From positions 32,612,001 through 32,676,000 of the forward strand of contig CM060731.1 of NCBI GenBank assembly GCA_030704615.1: DNA of 64,000 nucleotides, in the 5' to 3' direction. Position numbers and translations under genes: made by a program. This document shows positions 1 through 10,439 of the stretch, piece after piece; the stretch's first letter is position 1, and every line of letters starts with the position of its first letter. The notes beneath the pieces were generated by a model, which saw only the letters and a list, made by a program, of their open reading frames with translations, ran no database searches and was not told the DNA's origin. Source of the DNA: Takakia lepidozioides (Eukaryota > Streptophyta > Takakiopsida > Takakiales > Takakiaceae).

Positions 1-10
1 GAGCCATGCC

Positions 11-480
11 ATGCAAACAGTAGGCATGGCAAGCGAAGGGGGGATCCCTGCCGTGCGCCAATCCCCTATGTCCATCGTCGCCTCGTTGCAGGCACGCCCT
101 CAAGGTGCCCTAGTGTTCCGTAACAAGGCTCCCCGAGGCACCGGTGTCTGTAACTCTGACCTTGTACTGAAAGCCTCCATATTGCGTGGGTTGCACACTC
201 TGTACTCTCCTCCCCAGTTGCTGAAGCTTATGGCACTGGGAAGAACTTGGAACAGTTTCAGATCGATTGCAGGGCAGTGGAGACCAGTAGTCCAGGCTGA
301 GACTTATGGACAGGAGTATGAACAAGGAGGCCACCTACAGGTGAAGAAGAATGAGTGGCTACAAGGGCCCACTCTGCACAAGGGAATGCCTGAGACTCCG
401 CACAATTGCAGCCATGTGGGCAATCACATGGAGATAGGGCACTGGGATACTGGAAAAGTGTTGGGAAAATCCCTGGCAGG
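11..480 (+). repeat. Copy of OSB exon 1 fused to the oxidase
   Basis: This segment is paralogous to 4432-4910. Blocks shared in the same order are TVGMA, IASLQA, a YS..PP/TP stretch, SF(R)xIAGQWRPV, QGGHL, and MEI..xDTGKVL(G/A)KS. Similarity stops at about nucleotide 478, in the middle of the OB-fold strand region, and clear oxidase sequence starts about 90 bp later. Both copies lie in direct orientation 4.4 kb apart. The best explanation is segmental duplication of OSB exon 1 followed by fusion to an oxidase body. Confidence 0.85.
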
Positions 481-2251
481 TTTTCAACCTGTAATGGGTT
501 CTGTTGATGATTTGCATGAAGGGGCACTGAAATCTGATCGCAGCGTTGAAAGCAACCTGACAAGGCACTTCGATTTTTTGGTGATAGGGAGTGGTGTGGC
601 AGGCCTGAGATATGCACTTGAAGTGGCTAAGTTTGGGTCGGTTGCGATTGTGACAAAGTCGGAACCTCATGAGAGCAATACAAATTATGCTCAGGGGGGT
701 GTGAGTGCAGTCTTGGACCCATCCGACTCTGTGGAAAGCCATATCCAGGATACTATTATTGCAGGGGCGTTCCTGTGTGATGAAGAGACAGTTGAGGTGG
801 TCTGTCGAGAGGGTCCTGAGCGAGTGAGGGAGTTGATGGCATGGGGTGCCCTGTTTGATCAGAGTGAGGATGGACAGCTGCACTTGGCAAGGGAAGGGGG
901 CCACTCTCACCATCGAATTGTGCATGCGGCTGATATGACAGGACGAGAAATTGAACGAGCCCTTCTTACTGCTGCTCGCACTAATCCCAACATTGTCATG
1001 TTTGAACATCACTTTGCTGTGGATCTGCTCACACTTCAGGAAGGAGCAACTGTAATCTGCTATGGCTTGGATGCTCTGGACATAAGAAATCAAAAGGTGG
1101 TGCGCTTCATTGCTGGAGTAACTATGCTGGCTTCAGGCGGAGCAGGTCATATTTATCCAACCACCACTAATCCTTTGGTGGCAACTGGCGATGGGGTGGC
1201 TTTGGCACAACGGGCACATGCAGTGGTTTCAAATATGGAGTTTGTGCAATTTCATCCCACAGCCTTGGCTGACGAGGGATTACCAATCAGGCCCGAGAAA
1301 CGGGAGAATGCTTTCCTCATAACTGAGGCAATGAGGGGTGCTGGGGGAATCCTCTACAATCAGAGTATGGAGAGATTTATGCCTCTCTATGATTCGCGAG
1401 CAGAGCTGGCACCTCGTGACATGGTAGCCCGGAGTATTGATGACCAGCTGAAGAAACGTAATGAAAGATTTGTGTACCTTGACATTAGCCACAAACCACG
1501 AGATGAAATTCTGTCCCATTTTCCTAATATTGCAGCGGAGTGCTTACAGTATGGAATTGACATAACCAAGCAACCTATACCAGTAGTTCCTGCGGCTCAC
1601 TATATGTGTGGGGGGGTGCAAACTGGGCTACTTGGAGAGACCTCAATTGTGGGGCTTTTTGCTGCAGGGGAAGTCACCTGTACTGGCTTGCATGGAGCAA
1701 ATAGATTGGCTAGCAACTCCTTGTTGGAAGCGTTGGTGTTTGCACAGAGAGCTGTGGGACCATCAGTTGACCATGCTCTGAAAGTGGGAGGTGGACAGCG
1801 AGAGACCGATGAGGCCAAGGAGTGGCCACGACCAGTTGTGGCAGTATCCTTGATGGACTTCCAGGTAGAGGAGGTACTTCGAGTTACAGCTCTCCAACGG
1901 AAGCGGCTGCAGCAAATAATGTGGGACTATGTGGGCATTGTCCGATCAACAGAGCGCCTTCAAGTTGCACAGGCAGAGTTGGGTGAACTTGAACATGAGT
2001 GGGAGGATCACTTGCTCAGAAATGGGTGGAAACCCAGTATGGTGAGTCTAGAGGTTTGCGAGATGCGCAATCTGATATCTGTGGCTAATTTTGTGGTTAG
2101 TAGTGCTTTGGGTCGGCAAGAGAGCCGGGGGCTTCATTATACCACTGACTTCCCTGAGCTTGTTGAGAGTGAGAGGCTCCCAACAATTCTCTTCCCTAGC
2201 TCTCCCATGGCTAACACTTGGATCGGCTCACAATTGGTCCATAAACTGTAA
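11..2251 (+). CDS. AO: L-aspartate oxidase with an OSB-like N-terminal leader
   Basis: Flavoprotein that oxidises L-aspartate to iminoaspartate, the first step of plastid NAD synthesis from aspartate in plants. The 746-residue frame is open without introns. The FAD dinucleotide fold starts near residue 187, with GSGVAG at 193-198. The family signatures follow in order: NYAQGGVSA, REGGHSHHRIVHAADMTGRE (about 294-313), ASGGAGHIYPTTTNP (about 374) and GLHGANRLASNSLLEA (about 559). The C-terminal helical domain ends with LHYTTDFP. The catalytic part looks complete and undamaged. The odd part is residues 1 to about 155: they are not typical oxidase sequence but match the first exon of the OSB gene at 4432, including the start of its OB-fold. 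The leader is Arg/Ser-rich and acid-poor at first, as expected of an organelle transit peptide. The start at 11 aligns with the OSB start; an upstream exon outside the window cannot be excluded. Confidence 0.93.
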   Translation: MQTVGMASEGGIPAVRQSPMSIVASLQARPQGALVFRNKAPRGTGVCNSDLVLKASILRGLHTLYSPPQLLKLMALGRTWNSFRSIAGQWRPVVQAETYGQEYEQGGHLQVKKNEWLQGPTLHKGMPETPHNCSHVGNHMEIGHWDTGKVLGKSLAGFQPVMGSVDDLHEGALKSDRSVESNLTRHFDFLVIGSGVAGLRYALEVAKFGSVAIVTKSEPHESNTNYAQGGVSAVLDPSDSVESHIQDTIIAGAFLCDEETVEVVCREGPERVRELMAWGALFDQSEDGQLHLAREGGHSHHRIVHAADMTGREIERALLTAARTNPNIVMFEHHFAVDLLTLQEGATVICYGLDALDIRNQKVVRFIAGVTMLASGGAGHIYPTTTNPLVATGDGVALAQRAHAVVSNMEFVQFHPTALADEGLPIRPEKRENAFLITEAMRGAGGILYNQSMERFMPLYDSRAELAPRDMVARSIDDQLKKRNERFVYLDISHKPRDEILSHFPNIAAECLQYGIDITKQPIPVVPAAHYMCGGVQTGLLGETSIVGLFAAGEVTCTGLHGANRLASNSLLEALVFAQRAVGPSVDHALKVGGGQRETDEAKEWPRPVVAVSLMDFQVEEVLRVTALQRKRLQQIMWDYVGIVRSTERLQVAQAELGELEHEWEDHLLRNGWKPSMVSLEVCEMRNLISVANFVVSSALGRQESRGLHYTTDFPELVESERLPTILFPSSPMANTWIGSQLVHKL

Positions 2252-4431
2252 GAAGAAACACACTAGGTACTGGGAGTTCTATTCTTACGAGAAATGTAAC
2301 CGGTGCAAAAGGTGCAGGCCCACATTTTGGTTGGAAGTTCAGACGGACATGGGCATCCTTGTGAGATAATTCAGCTGGCTTGAGAAGCGTGTGTCCATTG
2401 GCCCTGTGTTGTGCATGGGCAAAAGATTATGTGTGACGTTAGTTAGTTTGGATGCCCAACTTCTGCAGCCTTGTCTTGGTTGGTTGCATTGGGATGCTCA
2501 TATCTGCTTGGTTCAATTGTGTGAGCATCACCTTTGTGAAGACCTAAAAAGAGCATGTTGCGATTGTTCATAGGGGTATGCTGTCTTCCGAAATTGTGGT
2601 TCCTGGCTTGCCCAGCCTAGTCAGATACTGTGGTTTTGCCAGTTGTGGATTGATTCGTCTGTTGCTCCAAGATGATCCAATCTGGCCATTGATAATTGTT
2701 GGTTGGTAGTCCAAGTAAAAGCAAGGTCATTGCAAAGAGGGGAGTGGAAGGAGTCAGCAAGATTGCATTGGTTGGAAACTCGAGGTAGTCGTTGTCTCTT
2801 CTTCTGCAGGACGTACGTCCTCTCTTGAGCAATGTCTTTGACCATATTAATGTCCACAAGGTTGGCCCATGTTCTGATTGCTCAAAAATTTAACTCTGAT
2901 CTGATTCAACAAGCCATCTCCCCCTCACCCTTCACGATATATCTTGTATGTATGCAAATGACACCATTTCTGGGATCTTCATCTCTTAATTGATCCTGTG
3001 ATGCAGCATCATTTAAAGTGAATTGGCAACAGTCCTTAGCACATCTGGTAGGAAGCAAAGGCTGCTAGTATCTAAAAATCTCTCCAAACACGAGGCTCTA
3101 ATCTAGGTTTGTCTGGTTGAGCAAACCATTCTTCTTGATCATCCTTTCTGCTCTACCCATTAGCCCTCAATGAGCTCTAGTAAGATATTGGAGCTCTCCT
3201 CAGTATCACCGGTGTCCTTTGGCAAAGCAAGTTCTCCCTGCATAAAAAGGGTTTTTGGAGTAAACATGTTAGACACTTCAGCTGCTGGAGTGCCATCCAT
3301 GATTAACACTCTAAGAGATGGAAGAGTGCCATAGAGTTCGCTCTGTTTATCAAAGGAAAATGTGTGCTACAACCTGATAGATCAGATATATGCCTTGAGA
3401 TCATCCGGCAGTTGGGTGGCCTGAATACGTGTTTAGATCCCTTCTGCTGGAGTCTCAGCCAATTCTGTTTCCTCTTTTTCAACTACCCGGCCTGTTCAAT
3501 TGCCACTTCCTGGTCTTTTCCTGGAGACCACTGAAATTGAAAGTGTGTTATCACGATCAAACTTGTCTGTCACGGGTCTTGGTATTCATAGTCATGGGGC
3601 TTCCGATCTATGAATCTATGGGTTCACGTTGACCTCTAATGTGAAGCTGGCATTAACTCGCCTATCAGTTCCCCATCAGTTCTTCAAGGAACGCCAAGTC
3701 TCCGACGTTTTGAGCGACTGCTGAGCCACAGATTTCGACTCCCTCTAGCCCAGCACCCTCTAAGTTAACGCAATACTATCGAGCACAATTCACCCACTTA
3801 GCCAACCGCCAACCTTTACCTATAGATTCTCTCTATATGCGAAGTTCAACGCTCTTCTTGCAGGACTCTTCTTCTCTACTTGAAGAAAGAGTGTTTCCCA
3901 TGGTCACTGGATCGACACAGCTTCCTATCTGTATAGGTCCTGCAGGACCCAGCCAGTCACTTAGGATGATGCTGGGTCATCGTAACCAAAGGGCTCTCAA
4001 CTCTCAACACTGAAGGTTCCCTGGCACATGAGACAGAAGTTGGAAACTGAACTGGGTTCGGTTCGAATACAAGAAAAGAGAAGGTCGTGTTACTTATCAT
4101 TCATCGAGCAGGACATTCAGTTGCACAATTCTGGCGCTGCTAATTATTAGAGATGGAGGCGCGGTATTGATGATTATTGATGTTGAGGTCGAGTGTAGTT
4201 AGGGTCTGCGTATTAATATGTGCATCTGTACTGGTGGGTTGATGCATTCTGCTGCCTGCTTGGCTCATCCCGGCAGGTGCCTTGCATCCACCTTTCTTGG
4301 AAGCTGGTAGCTCTGAATGCCTGCCGCCTCTGTGGGTTTGAATTTTTCTTTGGGTTTTTCTTCTCGTGTGCCTCAGATTGAGTCTTTGTGTACTGAGAAG
4401 AGTAATAATCGAGTATCAGTGAAGGAGCACT
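2252..4431. other. Spacer between aspartate oxidase and OSB
   Basis: Contains the 3' UTR of the oxidase gene and the upstream region of OSB. No protein family, RNA gene or clear transposon end was recognised on either strand; the short open frames are not supported by similarity. The 200 bp before 4432 are presumably the OSB promoter and 5' UTR, but I see no convincing TATA box. Confidence 0.5.
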
Positions 4432-7418
4432 ATGGCTGCACATACAGTTGGCATGGCACGGGTTGCGAGCCTGCCTGCCTTCCACCGCTCCCCCTTGTTC
4501 TTTATCGCCTCTTTGCAGGCATGCCAGAGAAGTATCTTCGGATTGCCTCTGAAGTCTTCCCGGGGCTATGGTGCTTGCAAGATTGGCCCCGCGCTAAAAT
4601 TGTCAAGGTGTGGGTTGTACTCTTTGTATTCCTGTCTGCGTACTCCGCACCTTATAGCAGTGAGATGTGTCTCGAACAGTTTCAGGCCAATTGCGGGGCA
4701 GTGGCGACCAGTGGAGGAGGAGGAGGTTGATGGGGGTGTGCAAGGAGGTCACCTGGAGGCCGAGAACGCTGAGTGGCCACGGCCACCCGTTGTCTCCTTC
4801 AACAAGGAAATTTCCAACACAGTGCACCTCATCGGTCGCGTGGGCCGTGACATGGAGATTAAGTACTTCGATACTGGAAAAGTGTTGGCAAAATCCAGCC
4901 TTGCTGTACCCAAGACAACCCTTACTACTGTTTCTCCGAGTGCGCCAGAGGTTCCTCCAAGCTGGTAAGCTGATTGTTCCAGTGAACAGGGAGACAGAAA
5001 ACATAGAGATGAGTTACCTAGGGCTCTGCTCCGTGTAGAAAATTGGCAAAAGGACGAGTTCAGCTCCAGTAGTTTTGGCAAAATCCAGCATTGCTGTACC
5101 CAAGATAACTCTTAAAAGACTACTACAGATGTTCCTCTGAGCTTGTAAACTATTTTTGTTCCACTGAACAGGGATACAGAGAAATAAGCTACATAAGGCT
5201 CTGTTCGAGGGAGAAAGTGTCAGTTCAGAAGATATGCTTAGCATGCCTGTGCGGTACAAGAAATCGGAGCAAATGTGTTATGATAGTCTAACGTCCGTGA
5301 CTAGATTAGAGCTTGACGAGGCTCAGTCGGTCCGTTTGGGGTGCGATTGTGAATGTCATTGTCACAGTTTATGGTACACCAAAAGTAAGATTAATAAACA
5401 GGGTGGGATGGCAGGTTGGAGTTGGAGATCTGGGATACTCTGGCCGAGAGTGCGGGGCACCACGTTAAGAAAGGGGACAAGATTTATGTTACAGGGCGTC
5501 TGGTAGTTGACTCTTACATCAACAAGAACGACATACCTCAAAAAAGTACCAAGGTCGTTGTCACTTCCATATGTCACAGGCTTTAGATAAAGCGGCATGG
5601 GGTTCCTTCTCTTAGCTGCCTCTGTGGAGAGTCTCATATACACATAAGCTTTTACTTCTGTCTTCATTTCTGTCCGTTTGACACTCTTCGGACATCTTGG
5701 GATATTGTAAGGGCCTGACAATTGGTCTTATTTCCTGTGTGTGACAGATTGTCGTGAGGACATTGAGCTTTGTGGAATCAGAGAATTCAGGTCACCCTTT
5801 CTCTAACCCTTTCTCCCTCCAAACTGGGTCTGGGGTCTATGACCACCAGGCCAGGAGCAAGCAGTTTGATCTCTGCCTCTATCCACTGACCGGTAATTTT
5901 CTGAACAGAGGGCATTAAATGGAATGCCTCTACTGAAGGACACAGATCCCTGGAAACTAGGGACCTGACTTCAGTGATTGTAAGACCTTCCTCATGCCAT
6001 CCTGCGACCGCTCAATTTTGAGGGTTTCTAGAAGATACTACCACATGCCAACTTGCCTTCATTAAAAGGCTCAAGTTGGTGGCTCTTCATATGCATGATC
6101 TCTTCACTGGCACCTTTCCGTGCCTCCAAGGTGTGGGGTAAGATGAGAAGCAGTTCAGATCCCTCAATGCTTTCTAGAGGAAATCTGGAAAGTCCGAACT
6201 AATCGTTTATTATCAAGTCCCACTACTGCGTTGAGCCACTCATTAAGGTAGTCTGTTCCCTCTTGTTCCGCCCAAACTGGGCGTGGTGTCTGTGGCCACA
6301 AGGCTACGGCAAACGTCTTAATGAATACATTCTCTCTGTCTCTGTCTCTCCTGCCCTTTCCATCTGGAGGAGTTGGTGGAGAAGGCTGTGGCCAAGCCTC
6401 AGAGAATCACTGCAAAAGCTTAAGCAGTGGTCAAATCAGCTTATTTTGTCTTTCTTATCAAGTGGGACTCCAGGGCCTCCGGCCACTTCATATTATCCGT
6501 ATTTCTTCTCAAGAAACTGCTTAGGTAATCATCTAGATATATATCAACTGTGCTTAGTAACGCAGCCTTTGTAAAATGGGAAGTGACCCTCTTGCTGGCA
6601 TTTTCAAAACAGCCATTTTTCAATCCATTGCCCAGCAACATGACAGGTGATTTAGGTCTGGTGTAACAATGGGGTCACCTTAACGGACATGCATTCTATT
6701 TCAATATGGGTTTTACTGTAGGTAGTTTTCCTGGTGGATGTGACCTGCTGTTGGTACTGTGGGTGCAGTCAAATATCCGAAAAATTCTTCAGAGCCAGAG
6801 CAGCTTTGGAATGAATATTTTGCTAACCCAAGTCAATGGTGGGATAATCGAGGCAAAAAGGTGAATGTGTTATGTTACAGCAGAGAGGCATTGTTTAATT
6901 TTCTTGTGAAGTAACGATTGCTACCATGGTTTCAATCTCGCTCTCTCCTCAACATCAGTGCAACCACTTTGGCATATTTCAGTCTCAAAGTAGGTGCTGG
7001 AGAATTAGTGGTAATAAAGGTCATGCTTTGACTAACACCAAAATTATGGCCTGAACTTCCATACCCTTTTAGATTGAATGAATACAGGATAGGAACTATT
7101 GTCCAGCAGTAGTGTAGGGTGTTTGATCTGTAAATTCAGGGTTGCCAATTGTCTGCCACTTATGGTGAGGAAAGATTGATGCATTGCTGAAGAGTCTGGG
7201 GTGAAGTGTGGGTGCAGGTCAATCCCAGAGGACCAGATTTTAAGCACAAGACCACCAATGAGGCTCTGTGGATTGATAGCTTCAAGAAACCTGCATGGGT
7301 AGATGCTCAACTGGAGAAGTTGGACTCACGTAGGCCACAGCCTGGAGGAGGGTTTTCAGGGCGTTCCCAGCCTAACAGCCCCTCCTCTTTTACAGATGGA
7401 GACCTCCCAGACTTCTGA
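4432..7418 (+). CDS. OSB: Organellar single-stranded DNA-binding protein (OSB family), five exons
   Basis: Plant OSB proteins bind ssDNA in mitochondria or plastids and restrain illegitimate recombination of organellar DNA. Exons read as 4432-4964, 5415-5553, 5748-5790, 6769-6860 and 7218-7418; all borders are GT-AG, the phases agree throughout, and the product is 335 aa. Residues 1 to about 90 look like a transit peptide. The OB-fold begins near 128 (VHLIGRVGRDMEIKYFDTGK) and continues in exon 2 (LEIWDTLAE, KKGDKIYVTGRL). Exons 4-5 encode the OSB-specific PDF motif: LWNEYFANPSQWWDNR followed by NPRGPDFKHKTTNEALW. The C-terminal tail is Pro/Gly/Ser-rich. Only one PDF motif is present. Intron 1 contains a degenerate copy of the end of exon 1, and intron 3 holds a LINE-A 3' tail. 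Exon 1 was the donor of the leader in the oxidase gene upstream. Confidence 0.88.
4886..5230 (+). repeat. Tandem partial duplication of the OSB exon 1 / intron 1 border
   Basis: The stretch 4886-5046 (last ~80 bp of exon 1, its donor site and start of intron 1) recurs diverged at about 5081-5225 within intron 1. Shared blocks include TTGGCAAAATCCAGC, TGCTGTACCCAAGA, GTTCC(A)CTGAACAGGGA and AAGGCTCTG/AGGGCTCTG. The second copy has frame-breaking changes and a changed donor (GTAAAC in place of GTAAGC), so it is probably not an exon. Confidence 0.7.
6245..6340 (+). mobile_element. LINE-A 3' tail in OSB intron 3
   Basis: Matches the 3' end of the LINE-A remnant at 10.4-11.8 kb: a GTTCC..CCCAAACTGGGCG block, then CACAAGGCTACGGCAAAC and GTCTTAATGA. 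Only the tail is present, as expected of a strongly 5'-truncated insertion. A weaker related block is at 5817-5870 in the same intron. Confidence 0.6.
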
Positions 7419-8260
7419 TCTTCTTATGTGGGATGCATAGGAGGTTTTACAAAATACTCCTTCATGATGCAAACAATGAGGGGAGGCAATAGCCACCCAT
7501 TGCAAATTCCATTAGGCAGAGTTCTTAAGTTTTTGAATGAGGGCTTGGTTTCTTTTCTCCCTTTTAGTCAAATGGAGGTGCATAGACTTCTACATGAGGG
7601 GAGGGGTATTACGCAGATGTTTTATGTTGTAACATTCTGGTTAAATTTAGGTTCTTCTCCCATATGATCCTCAGAGCTCCGATTGTCTGTTGAAATAGAC
7701 TTGTACATGATTTAACTTGACAGTACTTGTGTAAAAATGTACACAATTTTGGCCTTTTCAGCTGGAACTGCTTATCAATGTGGTGGTGTATAGCATTATG
7801 TTAGAAGTGGGTTTTGGGGGTTTTGATGACCAATGTCTGCTCACTCGTGGAAGAGGAAGTGCAACATTCTCCCTATGAAAGTTAACTGAGTGCAAGTGGA
7901 ATTCACTCTCCCTGTGCCCAACATCTGTTGCCTTTGCCTTCTAAATCCATGCGACCCAAGGAAGTGTAACATCTTCGAAGAGGAGGTGCCTTCATGGTGC
8001 TGGGACTACATGCCCCCTTCCAGCAGCAATGACCATGACCCAAATTGCACAGAGTTCCTACATATTCACCAGTTTCCTAGTGCATTGAAGATATTTGGCA
8101 ATCTGGATTCTTGAACTGCATCCTAGTAGCTCACTGTAGTCTCCCTCAAAGGAGATGCAACACAGCCACAGACATACAAACTCCAAGCAGGGAATGAATA
8201 GGTTAAGAATAGATTCATCCTTGCAAAAGTAGGGATCTCACATTATTAGGTTTTGTGGCA
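7419..8260. other. Spacer between OSB and SNU13
   Basis: OSB 3' UTR and SNU13 upstream DNA. No coding similarity, RNA gene or repeat recognised. Confidence 0.45.
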
Positions 8261-8265
8261 AGTAC

Positions 8266-8320
8266 TATAAAAAACGTGTTTATCATGTTTATGAGCAGCT
8301 GCTCTGAACTCTAAACCCTA
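8266..8320 (+). promoter_or_regulatory. SNU13 core promoter: TATA box and telo-box
   Basis: TATAAAAA lies at 8266-8273 and a plant telo-box AAACCCTA at 8313-8320, about 140 bp before the SNU13 start codon. Telo-boxes near the transcription start are typical of plant ribosomal-protein and ribosome-biogenesis genes and drive expression in dividing cells. A pyrimidine-rich 5' UTR follows (8330-8410). Inferred from position and motif only. Confidence 0.6.
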
Positions 8321-8456
8321 TCTCCAGCGCTTGTTCGTCTTCCTTTCCGCTCCACCGTCACGGCCGCCCTGTTGCTCTCTCCCTCTTCTATCTTTCCGTC
8401 TCTCACGCTGCGAGGGGTGTGTGGCTTGTGATTTGGAAGTTGGGTTTCGAAGCGAC

Positions 8457-8843
8457 ATGGGTTCAGAGGCAGTAAATCCCAAGGCATACCCGTTGGCGGA
8501 GGCGCAGCTCACCATAACCATCATGGACATCGTGCAGCAGGCGGCCAACTACAAGCAGCTCAAGAAGGGAGCCAATGAAGCAACCAAGACCCTGAATAGA
8601 GGCATTGCGGAGTTCGTGGTGATGGCGGCAGATACAGAGCCTTTGGAGATTTTGTTGCACTTGCCCTTACTGGCCGAGGATAAGAATGTTCCTTATGTTT
8701 TTGTGCCATCAAAACAGGCATTAGGGCGGGCATGTGGGGTGTCACGGCCTGTCATCGCATGCTCTGTGACTACGAATGAGGGCAGTCAATTGAAGTCGCA
8801 GATACAGCAACTCAAGGATGCCATCGAAAAGCTTCTGATTTGA
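8457..8843 (+). CDS. SNU13: SNU13 / 15.5K (NHP2L1) box C/D snoRNP and U4 snRNP protein
   Basis: 128-residue L7Ae/L30e-family protein that binds the kink-turn of U4 snRNA and box C/D snoRNAs in the nucleus and nucleolus. The whole family length is present in one exon. The RNA-binding core is visible: [16 protein letters not shown] (about 36-51), then [20 protein letters not shown] and the conserved [24 protein letters not shown]. The start at 8457 is chosen because homology begins there; the frame is open upstream to 8331, but that part is low-complexity and lies in the presumed 5' UTR. The lack of introns fits either a short ancestral gene or a retrocopy; no poly(A) remnant is visible and the reading frame is intact. 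Flanking genes are unrelated. Confidence 0.95.
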   Translation: MGSEAVNPKAYPLAEAQLTITIMDIVQQAANYKQLKKGANEATKTLNRGIAEFVVMAADTEPLEILLHLPLLAEDKNVPYVFVPSKQALGRACGVSRPVIACSVTTNEGSQLKSQIQQLKDAIEKLLI

Positions 8844-9715
8844 AGAGAGACCAGGCCGGAAAGAGACTGGGGACATGCGCACAACTACGTCTGCATGTGG
8901 TGGCCCTGGCTTCGCTCCTTCTCTGACTAACTGAAACGTCAAGACTCTTACTGCTCCGGCATTGATGAGAGATTCGGTTTGATAGGAAGCGTGATAACCG
9001 ATAGGAAGCGTTAAGGGTTATCTTGGACGCAAGTTTGGGCTTTTGTGTTGGAATTCTGGAAGTTTTTGGTGGATAGGATGCAAAATCCGTAGTCTTTCAG
9101 AGAGACTGTAATCAACTTTGCTCATGAATCAGTGGCCATGTTTCCTTTTTGACTGGCTCCTCTACATATTTGTTTCCTTAGGTTCTGGATGACCACACTA
9201 CAACTGGATTTCCGATGCCAGTACCAGTGAGGGTGACTATTGCGATGCACCCCTCATGTAGCAATGATACAGCTCCTTTCGCCCAGTACTTTCCTGGTAT
9301 TGCAACGCCTTTCGTCTTGTTGTACAATCAACCTATTTGATTCTGGCTTTCTGAGTATGTTCATTGCTCAACAGTGAGGTGAAACTTGGTTCTTTCAGCA
9401 GCCCGTCTATTTGTGAGTATGGCCTACCCATCACATTCAAACAAAGCAAAGTCTTCCTTGTATATGTTGTTTTTGTTCGCCATGTGGATGTTGTACAGGA
9501 GTAAAACACGGAGATTTGGATAACGATGTCTGTGTTAAGGTCGTTATAAACTTTACCTACGGTTTCTAACTACTGTCCAGGATACACCCATATCTCCATA
9601 CACTCGCTCTTATTTCATGAGAGGGGCCTTTAGTGGGTGGTTGAAGCTTCTGCTGAACGAAGACTGAACACTTCAATGAAATTCAAGCAGTCTATGAAAC
9701 AAGGCCTTGTTTACT

Positions 9716-9758
<43 letters not shown>

Positions 9759-10438
9759 CTTGTCATTGGATAAAGCTGTGGAGTATTTAATCAATTGAAT
9801 GTTAAACCTATGTGTTAGTTGTATCTTCTTAGAAAGTTGACTCAGTACGTCTACACTCTCCTTTGGTTCTGGAACATTTAGTGGGGAGTTAGTAACAGCT
9901 CGTCAATATTATAGGATGTGCCTGATTGGTCTTTCTACTCATTATAAGGTATTAGACAGCATTCTTTTTGTTCCCTTTCTCTTTTCTACTTCGTTCAGGG
10001 TTTACTTGATTGATTTTACTCTGTTCAATCTTGCCTTTCTTGTGCCTTCTGTTTTGATCTTTGGAAGTTCCTTCTTTCTCTTTGATTTGGCATTACCTCT
10101 TATTTGCCATTTTTGCGGAGGTTCAGCATCCAAGTAGTGACCAGCTGGTATCTCATGGGTATCTTCAGGGTGCACAGGACCCTTCAGCTATCCTTCCAGC
10201 AAACCTCTTGGAGTGGTTTTGCTCTATTTTTGGTTCCTCTATTGATTACTAGACAATATCATGTTGCCTGCTGAGGGCTAGCTAACATTATGGCTGAGTT
10301 TTCCCATTACTCCCCCAGAAGTCCCCGAAAGTTCTATGTATGCAGATCTGCCTATGAATTTGAGCATAGTAATATGTATGATCTACACCCCATGTCACGG
10401 AGCTGCAACTTGTCACTGCTACAGATGAATGAAGTTGA
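8844..10438. other. Spacer downstream of SNU13 with a (CT)n microsatellite
   Basis: SNU13 3' UTR followed by unannotatable DNA. A (CT)n run of about 19 units lies at 9718-9755. No gene recognised; the T-rich open frames around 9916-10252 lack any recognisable domain. Confidence 0.45.
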
Positions 10439-10439
10439 T

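Noticed and set aside
11-2251. Bacterial nadB by transfer or contamination
   Set aside because: The protein body is plant-type (NYAQGGVSAVL, LHYTTDFP) and the leader matches a neighbouring intron-containing plant gene.
7206-7418. Independent 70-codon gene starting at 7206
   Set aside because: It is the last OSB exon; the acceptor is at 7217 and the sequence is the second half of the PDF motif.
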